A DNA stretch of 7,639 bases from Coriobacteriia bacterium. Its GTDB lineage: Bacteria; Actinomycetota; Coriobacteriia; Anaerosomatales; SLCP01. Made by a program: the position numbers and the translations under genes. Shown here piece after piece: positions 1-5,148 of this stretch (position 1 is the stretch's first letter; each line of letters opens with the position of its first letter). The notes under the pieces were generated by a model. That model worked only from the letters and a program-made list of their open reading frames with translations, was not told the DNA's origin and did not search any database. The DNA lies in contig SKKZ01000186.1 of assembly GCA_007123455.1 (NCBI GenBank), forward strand, positions 1-7,639. The letters run 5' to 3'.

Positions 1-30
1 GTCAAGCACCTTGTTCTTCTCGGAATCCAT
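1..30 (-). CDS. recA: Recombinase RecA, N-terminal ten codons (truncated by the window edge)
   Basis: Only the first ten codons are inside the window. They read MDSEKNKVLD, which matches the usual RecA opening (MDSEKNK followed by the first helix). RecA is the strand-exchange ATPase of homologous recombination and the co-protease that triggers LexA self-cleavage in the SOS response; none of its catalytic motifs can be seen here. The ATG is preceded by AAGGAG at 9 bases, a strong ribosome binding site, and 5' of that lies a LexA-type promoter. The position after cinA and thpR is the expected one for recA in Gram-positive and actinobacterial genomes. The call rests on a very short peptide, but peptide, ribosome binding site, SOS box and neighbourhood all agree. 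Confidence 0.88.
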   Translation of the reverse strand, partial: MDSEKNKVLD

Positions 31-39
31 CTGGTCGCA

Positions 40-45
40 CTCCTT
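40..45 (-). promoter_or_regulatory. Ribosome binding site of recA
   Basis: AAGGAG on the minus strand, nine bases before the ATG at 30. It fixes the recA start, since no other start codon lies at a suitable distance. It directly follows the 3' arm of a short leader hairpin (46-61). Confidence 0.85.
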
Positions 46-61
46 AGTCTCAGTGGAGACT
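46..61 (-). other. Small hairpin in the recA 5' leader
   Basis: On the minus strand AGTCTC (61-56), loop CACT (55-52) and GAGACT (51-46) form a perfect 6-bp stem with a four-base loop. The 3' arm abuts the AAGGAG ribosome binding site with no spacer. There is no T-run after it, so it is not an intrinsic terminator. It could modulate translation initiation or protect the 5' end of the transcript, but a stem this short may also be chance. Confidence 0.4.
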
Positions 62-78
62 CCCTCGGGGCCGCCACG

Positions 79-107
79 AACGTACACGAACACGTGTTCG
101 ATGTCAA
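79..107 (-). promoter_or_regulatory. Predicted sigma-A/sigma-70 type promoter of recA
   Basis: Reading the minus strand, TTGACA (107-102) is a perfect -35 hexamer. A 17-base spacer separates it from TACGTT (84-79), a TAnnnT-type -10 that matches TATAAT at only three positions. A start of transcription near position 72 would give a leader of roughly 40 bases. The -35 hexamer includes the TGA stop codon of thpR (106-104). The SOS palindrome occupies most of the spacer, the classical arrangement for LexA repression. The assignment is from sequence only; the weak -10 is the least certain part. Confidence 0.72.
87..100. promoter_or_regulatory. SOS box (LexA/DinR operator) of recA
   Basis: CGAACACGTGTTCG is a perfect 14-base palindrome and fits the Gram-positive DinR/LexA consensus CGAACRNRYGTTYG at every position. 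It lies between the -35 and -10 of the recA promoter, so bound LexA would block RNA polymerase. A further GTTCGT half-site follows on the minus strand (81-76), ten bases from the matching half of the palindrome. Confidence 0.9.
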
Positions 108-667
108 CGCATATCGAGTGCTATCCGGGCGACGCGGTCGTAGTTCGGTCCGGACCGACCGAGGACACTCGAGAACAGAGTAACCTCACGCACTGACACC
201 GTTTCGCGGAGGGTCGAGGACAAACCCTCCGGGTTCGGAAAAGGCCTGGTACGGCGGGCGCGCACGAGCGTGACATGAGGCACGAACGGGCGGGCCTCGG
301 GCAGGATTCCGAATGCAAGGAGAGACTCGTCCATGGTCCGGACGAGACGGGAACATCGCTCCTCGGGGTCATCGTAGCGCGTCCAGAGCATCCGTGCGCG
401 TTGGGGACCGGGCACAGCCTCGAGCGGGTCGAGGCAGGACAGCTCGAAAGCAGGATACTCCGAGAGTTGCGCTGTGAGCGCCTGTGAGAGTGGGTCTATC
501 GAGGCGGACTCGATCTCGCCGAGGAATCGCAGGGTCAGATGAAGATTCTGCGCCGCCACCCACTTCTCGTCTCGCCAGGACGGGACGGCGGCCCGCACCG
601 ACTCACCCAGCGCAAGAAGTTCATGCCGTGCGGCTTCGTCGAGGTCGATGCCGATGAAAGCCCGCAT
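104..667 (-). CDS. thpR: RNA 2',3'-cyclic phosphodiesterase (2H phosphoesterase / LigT family)
   Basis: 187 residues, the usual size for the family. ThpR enzymes hydrolyse 2',3'-cyclic phosphate RNA ends, and some show 2'-5' RNA ligase activity; they are cytoplasmic. Both catalytic HxTx motifs are present: H43-L-T45 in a NLHLTLRFLG context and H131-V-T133 in PHVTL. The opening MRAFIGIDL and the late segment EVTLFSSVLGRSGPNY are also typical. I chose the ATG at 667 because the family begins with this peptide; the reading frame continues upstream into cinA but adds unrelated residues. The start lies two bases after the cinA TAA stop, so translational coupling is likely. Its TGA stop is inside the -35 hexamer of the recA promoter. 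The physiological substrate in bacteria is poorly known. Confidence 0.9.
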   Translation of the reverse strand: MRAFIGIDLDEAARHELLALGESVRAAVPSWRDEKWVAAQNLHLTLRFLGEIESASIDPLSQALTAQLSEYPAFELSCLDPLEAVPGPQRARMLWTRYDDPEERCSRLVRTMDESLLAFGILPEARPFVPHVTLVRARRTRPFPNPEGLSSTLRETVSVREVTLFSSVLGRSGPNYDRVARIALDMR

Positions 668-669
668 TC

Positions 670-1929
670 TTACGGTCGTCCGACAGCGGATGACAGAATC
701 GCCCGGCGCAGCAGATCGAGTGCCGTCGCCGTGGCTCGTGCGCGCACGGTGTCCCGGTCGCCGGAGAAATGCCGCTCGGTGCTCGATACGCCCCTGCCCG
801 CGTCGACTGCGAACCACACGGTGCCGACCGGCTTATCGGGACTCCCCCCTCCGGGACCTGCGATGCCGGTCACCGCCAGTGTGATGTCGGCACCACTGAG
901 GGCGCGGATGCCGGAAGCCATCTCGGAGGCTGCGGCGTTGCTGACGGCTCCATAGTCATTCAGGGTGTCGTCGTCTACACCGAGAAGTGCGTGCTTGAGG
1001 TCGTCGGCGTACGTGACCGCAGATCCGAGGAAGGCCGAAGAGGCCCCGGGCACCGAGGTCAGCTCGGCAGCTATCATCCCGCCTGTGCACGACTCGGCGA
1101 GTGCGAGTGCGAGACCGTCACGAGAGGCAGCGGAGATGACGACTTCAGCGAGTGTGGCACCGTCGGTCGTGTAGCAGACGTCTCCGAGAGCGTCGGCGAT
1201 GTCCCGTGCCACGCGATCGAGCCCTGCCGAACCGGCTCCCTCGTCGAAGAGGACGATGTCGACGAGTGCGGGCTGTGCCAGCACGGTGAGGCCGACACCC
1301 GGGCGGGTGGCGATGAGATTTTCCGCGGTCACCTGCGCGTCGGACTCTGCGATACCGACACACCTCAGCACCCGGGGAGCCGCTGATGGTTCCCCGCCGA
1401 TGCCGGCAAGCGCTTCTGCAAGCAAAGGGCGGAGTTCGTGCGGTGGACCGGGCAGTAGCAACAGGTGACCACGGGTCGTGGAGACGAGCTGGCCGGGCGC
1501 TGTACCGGAGCGGGACACAAGGACGCGTGCTCCGGCGAGGACGTCGGCCTGCCGCATGACCTGCGAAGCGGACCGGGCGAAGTGATGGCGGGCCGCCACG
1601 GGTTCGAGCAGGGCGACGATAGCAGGATCGCGCTCGAGTTTCACACCGAGCGCACGCGCTGCAGCCTCACGCGTGACGTCATCGTGGGTAGGTCCGAGGC
1701 CGCCACCTACGACGACCAGGTCGTACTCGGCCATCCGGTCCCGCATGCGAGCGGAAAGCAACGGGACATCATCGGGGAGCACCTCTCGAGACGCGGTATG
1801 GAACCCGGCGGTTGCGAGGGACCGTGCAATCTCAGCGCCGTTCGTGTCGGTACGCAGCCCGGACACTAGTTCGGTCCCCACGATGATGATGGCCGCCTCA
1901 CGGTGAGCGTCACGGCGCGTGTGGACCAC
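670..1929 (-). CDS. cinA: CinA: competence/damage-inducible protein, pyridine-nucleotide repair enzyme
   Basis: 419 residues with the full two-domain architecture. The N-terminal MoaB/MogA-like domain (about 13-180) carries GGGLGPTHDD at 75-84 and LLLPGPPHE at 157-165; in characterised homologues it has ADP-ribose pyrophosphatase activity. The C-terminal CinA/PncC domain (about 258-412) carries ALAESCTGG at 276-284, a conserved lysine near 312 and GIAGPGGG at 355-362; it deamidates NMN to nicotinate mononucleotide. The start is a GTG four bases after the pgsA stop, with a purine-rich stretch in the end of pgsA as probable ribosome binding site. About ten extra residues (VHTRRDAHRE) precede the usual beginning of the family, but no later start would preserve the first strand. 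In several Gram-positives cinA is close to or co-transcribed with recA, which fits this layout. Confidence 0.94.
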   Translation of the reverse strand: MVHTRRDAHREAAIIIVGTELVSGLRTDTNGAEIARSLATAGFHTASREVLPDDVPLLSARMRDRMAEYDLVVVGGGLGPTHDDVTREAAARALGVKLERDPAIVALLEPVAARHHFARSASQVMRQADVLAGARVLVSRSGTAPGQLVSTTRGHLLLLPGPPHELRPLLAEALAGIGGEPSAAPRVLRCVGIAESDAQVTAENLIATRPGVGLTVLAQPALVDIVLFDEGAGSAGLDRVARDIADALGDVCYTTDGATLAEVVISAASRDGLALALAESCTGGMIAAELTSVPGASSAFLGSAVTYADDLKHALLGVDDDTLNDYGAVSNAAASEMASGIRALSGADITLAVTGIAGPGGGSPDKPVGTVWFAVDAGRGVSSTERHFSGDRDTVRARATATALDLLRRAILSSAVGRP

Positions 1930-1933
1930 GACC

Positions 1934-2536
1934 CTATTCGCCCCCTATCCTCTCCCATGGGCCGGTGATGACATCACGTGCATGATAGAAGTAGTCGACC
2001 ATCGAGATCACCGTCAAAGCAACAGCGATTCCCATGAGAAGCCAGGACGCAGAGGCGAACAGAGCGGCACCCTCCGGACCGAGCATCTGCTCGAGCGGTC
2101 CTGAGTCTTTCACGATGAATGCGATGATGGCGAGGACCTGGAAGACGGTCTTCGTCTTGCCGTAGGACGAGGCTGCTATCACCGTCCCTTCGGCTATCGA
2201 GACCATCCTGAGTCCGGAGACGATGAATTCACGGCTGATGATGACGAGCGCGATCCACGAGGGGACCGTGCCGAGCTCCACGAGAGCGACGAGTGCGGCG
2301 GCCACCAATAGTTTGTCGGCGAGCGGGTCCAGGAACTTGCCGAAGGTAGTCACTTCGTTCCGGCTCCGTGCGAGGTACCCGTCGACGCCGTCGGTGATCG
2401 CAAGTAGCGTGAACAGGCCCGCCGCCAGGAACGGACCCCAGTCCGGCATGTTCGCCAGCAATGTCACGATGAAGACCGGGATGAACACGATTCTGAGCAG
2501 GGTGACACGGTTCGCCCAGTTGATGCGCATTCTCAC
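1934..2536 (-). CDS. pgsA: CDP-diacylglycerol--glycerol-3-phosphate 3-phosphatidyltransferase
   Basis: 200 residues, a multi-pass membrane protein of the CDP-alcohol phosphatidyltransferase family. It makes phosphatidylglycerophosphate, the precursor of phosphatidylglycerol and cardiolipin. The complete family signature is visible: D49-x2-D52-G53-x2-A56-R57-x8-G66-x3-D70-x3-D74, whose aspartates bind the metal ions. Hydrophobic segments lie at about 12-30, 33-48, 76-101 and 163-180, and the N-terminal NWANRVTLLRIVFIP is typical of PgsA. The GTG start at 2536 overlaps the rimO TGA stop as GTGA, with GAGGT seven bases upstream; an ATG two codons later (2530) is a possible alternative. The substrate call (glycerol-3-phosphate rather than inositol) rests on overall resemblance and the rimO-cinA context. 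Confidence 0.92.
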   Translation of the reverse strand: MRMRINWANRVTLLRIVFIPVFIVTLLANMPDWGPFLAAGLFTLLAITDGVDGYLARSRNEVTTFGKFLDPLADKLLVAAALVALVELGTVPSWIALVIISREFIVSGLRMVSIAEGTVIAASSYGKTKTVFQVLAIIAFIVKDSGPLEQMLGPEGAALFASASWLLMGIAVALTVISMVDYFYHARDVITGPWERIGGE

Positions 2537-3828
2537 ACGAGCACCTCGCCTTCGAGGTCGTATCCACAGGTGGTGTCGATGCGTACCGGAACGATGCTAC
2601 CGGCAGCAACACTCCGGTCGAGCATGACATACCCGTCCACTTCGGGTGCCTGCCCGCTCCAGCGCCCGAGGGAGAACCCTTCGGCGTCAGTACCTTCGGA
2701 GAGGACGTCGAGCGTCGATCCGACGAGCCGTGTCGCCCTGGTGACGCTGACGCAGTCAGCGACGTCGCGTACCCGGTTCGCACGGTCGAAGCGCTCGGCA
2801 TCGGATATCTGCTCGGGTAAGGAAGCGGCAGCGGTCCCCTCTTCAGGCGAGTAAGGGAACACCCCGACGTAGTCGAGACTGGCTTGGGCGATGAAGTCGA
2901 GCAACTCGTCCAGGTCGTCTTCGGTTTCCCCGGGATAGCCGGCGATGAAGGTCGAGCGCAGTGCGATGTCGGGCATCGCCTCGCGCAACCTGGCGATCAG
3001 TGCGAGAAACGACTCCCCTGAGCCGGACCGTTGCATACTGCGCAACAGTCTTGGCGAGACGTGCTGAAGCGGCATGTCGAGGTAGTGGCGGACCGGCTCC
3101 ACCGTGGCCATGGTCTCGATGAGGCGGGGGGTGATCGTATCGGGCTGCACGTACATGAGACGCAGCCACGAGAGGTCCGGGGTAGCAGCCAATGCATGCA
3201 CCAGATCGCTGACATCGTCAGATCCGTCGATATCGCGCCCCCATGAGGAGGTGTCCTGGCCGATGAGCACCAGCTCGCGCGCTCCCGCCGATACCAGGAA
3301 GGATGCTTCGTCGGTGAGTTCGGCGAGAGGACGACTCCGGTACGGCCCTCGAATCACCGGTATCGTGCAATAGGCACACGTGCGAAAACAACCGTCGGCT
3401 ACCTGAAGATACTCGGACACTCCCCCGCCCGTCCGCGAAGGGGTCGCGGTTGTGCCGGACGAGGTCTCGGTCAGGCGCTCGAGCACAGCAAGGAGCGTGG
3501 GCTGGTCTGCGACTGGAATCAGGGCGTCCGCTTCAGGCAGGGCCTCTGCCAGCTCATCCTGGTAGCGGGAGACCATGCAGCCCGCGAGAACGAGGTGACG
3601 GCCCGGGCGCTGGTCGCGCCACTCGGCCAGATCGAGCGCGACGCTCACCGACTCCTCGACGGCGTCGGTGATGAAGCCGCACGTGTTGAGAACGACGACG
3701 TCAGCGTCGTCGAGATCCTCGGCAATTCGGAATGACGACGACAGGACGTGTCCGCGCATGCGATCGGAGTCGACCTCGTTCTTCGGACAGCCGAGCGTCA
3801 GGAACGCGATTGCCGGAGTCTCGGCCAT
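2533..3828 (-). CDS. rimO: Ribosomal protein uS12 methylthiotransferase RimO (radical SAM)
   Basis: 431 residues. RimO adds a methylthio group to a conserved aspartate of ribosomal protein S12. The N-terminal UPF0004 domain has cysteines C14 (in TLGCPKNEVDSD, the RimO-type motif), C50 (LNTCGF) and C84 (AGCM), which hold the auxiliary 4Fe-4S cluster. The radical SAM domain begins with C147-x3-C151-x2-C154 followed by TIPVIRGPYRSR. Further motifs are LIGQDTS, STFIAGYPGETE and VGVFPYSPEEGTAA. A C-terminal TRAM domain occupies about 365-431. CPKNxVDS and the VGVFxYSxEEGT segment favour RimO over the tRNA enzymes MiaB and MtaB. The ATG is three bases after the yajQ stop with only a weak ribosome binding site, suggesting coupling to yajQ translation. 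Its stop overlaps the pgsA start. Confidence 0.95.
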   Translation of the reverse strand: MAETPAIAFLTLGCPKNEVDSDRMRGHVLSSSFRIAEDLDDADVVVLNTCGFITDAVEESVSVALDLAEWRDQRPGRHLVLAGCMVSRYQDELAEALPEADALIPVADQPTLLAVLERLTETSSGTTATPSRTGGGVSEYLQVADGCFRTCAYCTIPVIRGPYRSRPLAELTDEASFLVSAGARELVLIGQDTSSWGRDIDGSDDVSDLVHALAATPDLSWLRLMYVQPDTITPRLIETMATVEPVRHYLDMPLQHVSPRLLRSMQRSGSGESFLALIARLREAMPDIALRSTFIAGYPGETEDDLDELLDFIAQASLDYVGVFPYSPEEGTAAASLPEQISDAERFDRANRVRDVADCVSVTRATRLVGSTLDVLSEGTDAEGFSLGRWSGQAPEVDGYVMLDRSVAAGSIVPVRIDTTCGYDLEGEVLV

Positions 3829-3831
3829 GCG

Positions 3832-4329
3832 CTACCGGTAGTTCGTGAACTGGAGAGGGATGCCGTAGTCGCGATCCTTGAGGAAGGCGATGACCTCCTG
3901 GAGTTCGTCGCGCTTCGGACTGAACACACGGAGCTTATCGCCTTCTATCTGCACCTTGACCTTGAGTTTCTGCTCGCGAATCTCTTTGTTGATGCGACGG
4001 GCGAGGTCGGCCTCGATCCCGTTTACGATGTTCGCGCTAACCCGTGTCGCGCCCCCGGAGGCTGCTTCAGGCGTTCCCCAGGAGAGCGCCTTGAGATCGA
4101 CACCCCGGCGCACGAGCTTCGTTCCGAGCACATCGATGACCTGTTTGGCGACGAAGTCGGCGGGAGCGGAGACGGTCACGGTCGATGCAGACTTGTCGAG
4201 CGTGATCGCCGCACCGCTGTCCTTGAGGTCGTAGCGCTGAGAGATCTCCTTTGACGCCTGTTGGACGGCGTTGTCGACTTCCTGCAGGTCGACCTGAGAG
4301 ACGACGTCAAAGCTCTGTTCCTTGGCCAT
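3832..4329 (-). CDS. yajQ: YajQ family nucleotide-binding protein (UPF0234)
   Basis: 165 residues, the usual length. YajQ proteins are small cytoplasmic proteins with two ferredoxin-like/RRM-like domains that bind nucleotides; one Xanthomonas homologue is a cyclic di-GMP effector, but the role in Gram-positives is unclear. Diagnostic segments are SFDVVSQVDLQEVDNAV at the N terminus, ISQRYDLKDS (usually RYDFKGS), EIREQKLKVKVQIEGDKLRV in the second half, and the C-terminal DYGIPLQFTNYR. The ATG at 4329 has a perfect AAGGAGG seven bases upstream, the strongest ribosome binding site in the window. The open frame continues upstream but adds unrelated residues. It lies 41 bases after the rodZ-like gene and three bases before rimO. 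The F-to-L and G-to-D changes in the RYDFKGS motif are a small departure from the family. Confidence 0.93.
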   Translation of the reverse strand: MAKEQSFDVVSQVDLQEVDNAVQQASKEISQRYDLKDSGAAITLDKSASTVTVSAPADFVAKQVIDVLGTKLVRRGVDLKALSWGTPEAASGGATRVSANIVNGIEADLARRINKEIREQKLKVKVQIEGDKLRVFSPKRDELQEVIAFLKDRDYGIPLQFTNYR

Positions 4330-4370
4330 ATGACTGCCTCCTTGAATAGGGTGCGTTCGAGAGAATGGGA
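4323..4370 (-). other. 41-base gap between the rodZ-like gene and yajQ, including the yajQ ribosome binding site
   Basis: Apart from the recA promoter interval, this is the longest gap in the cluster. It contains AAGGAGG (4343-4337) ahead of yajQ. I see no hairpin followed by T residues and no convincing -35/-10 pair, so there is no sequence evidence that transcription stops or restarts here. The strong ribosome binding site suggests yajQ is translated independently and at a higher rate than its neighbours. Confidence 0.6.
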
Positions 4371-5144
4371 CTACTCGTCTGCCGAGAGCTCCAGGGTCGG
4401 TGGATCGCCCGCGGGTATCTCCACCTGCTGTCCGTCGCGGTACACGGTGACCGCAGAGGGACGGCCGATTCGAAGGGTAGCGCCCTCGGCCACCTGCCAC
4501 TCCTGCGACTGTCCGCCCGCCATGGTGCCCTCGTATGCGATGAGGTCATCCACGGTGACCCTGATCCAGGATGCGCTGTCCGGAGCGATCTCGACTCGCA
4601 GGGCGAACGGGCCGGCATCCTCCTCCTCGGGCACGTCTTCATCCTCGGCGGGATCGGGCGGTTCGGGTGCGCCCGGGCCGGTAGTACCCGGTTCGGCCGG
4701 GTCGACCGTCGGGGTCTCCTCGGCCACGGGAGGGATAGGCGGCGGCTCCTCTGTGCTTCGCAGTGCGCTCGTTACACCCCAGGCGACGAGTCCGACCGCG
4801 GCGATCAATCCCACGACGACGAGGCCCATGCGCAGCGGGAGATGGTTACTCTGCCCCCGCGGGGGGACCACCTGGTCCGGAAGGCGGGGTCGTTCGATGC
4901 TCTCGGCCAGGCCGGTCTCGCGCTCGTAGAGCTCGATCAGCGGTGCGGGATCGAGATCGAGGAACTTCGCGTAAGAGATCAGATAACCCTTAACGTACGC
5001 AGGGCTGGGAAGCGATTCGTACTGCCCCTTCTCGAGCGCCTCGAGCAGCCGTGCCCGGATGCGGGTATCGGCTTCCGCCTCCGCAAGCGTGGTCCCGCGA
5101 TCGCGTCGTGCCTTCTCGAGAATTCGACCGAGTGACTCGCTCAC
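4371..5144 (-). CDS. RodZ-like protein: N-terminal helix-turn-helix, one membrane segment, C-terminal DUF4115
   Basis: 257 residues from the preferred start. An N-terminal Xre/HTH_25-type domain (about 4-70) has the RodZ hallmarks LGRILEKARRDRG, LLEALEKGQYESLP and AYVKGYLISYAKFLDLDP. A single transmembrane segment follows at about 106-128. A Pro/Glu/Asp-rich extracytoplasmic linker (about 129-178) leads to a DUF4115 domain (about 180-250) with SWIRVTVDD, YEGTMAGGQS and LRIGRPSAVTVYRDG. RodZ links MreB to the cell wall machinery in rods; in bacteria lacking MreB its role is uncertain. I prefer the GTG at 5144, four bases after the ftsK stop, because GAGGGG lies seven bases upstream. An ATG at 5171 would overlap ftsK by 23 bases and has a weaker site. 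The position directly after ftsK is typical. Confidence 0.88.
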   Translation of the reverse strand: MSESLGRILEKARRDRGTTLAEAEADTRIRARLLEALEKGQYESLPSPAYVKGYLISYAKFLDLDPAPLIELYERETGLAESIERPRLPDQVVPPRGQSNHLPLRMGLVVVGLIAAVGLVAWGVTSALRSTEEPPPIPPVAEETPTVDPAEPGTTGPGAPEPPDPAEDEDVPEEEDAGPFALRVEIAPDSASWIRVTVDDLIAYEGTMAGGQSQEWQVAEGATLRIGRPSAVTVYRDGQQVEIPAGDPPTLELSADE

Positions 5145-5148
5145 GGCC

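Noticed and set aside
46..61. Leader hairpin as a terminator of the thpR transcript
   Set aside because: The stem is only 6 bp and is followed by AAGGAG rather than a T-run.
668..817. Upstream extension of the thpR frame
   Set aside because: The extra fifty residues are the cinA sequence read in another frame and are Arg-rich. The family's natural N terminus MRAFIGIDL starts at 667.
3748..4254. Plus-strand open frame opposite yajQ and the start of rimO
   Set aside because: Both opposite genes are well conserved, and the plus-strand product resembles no family I know.
4330..4500. Upstream extension of the yajQ frame
   Set aside because: It overlaps the rodZ-like DUF4115 region and adds residues foreign to the family. 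A perfect ribosome binding site marks the ATG at 4329.
4261..5135. Two long plus-strand open frames opposite the rodZ-like gene
   Set aside because: They lie over a clear RodZ-like coding sequence, are Ser/Gly/Arg-rich, and lack family resemblance.
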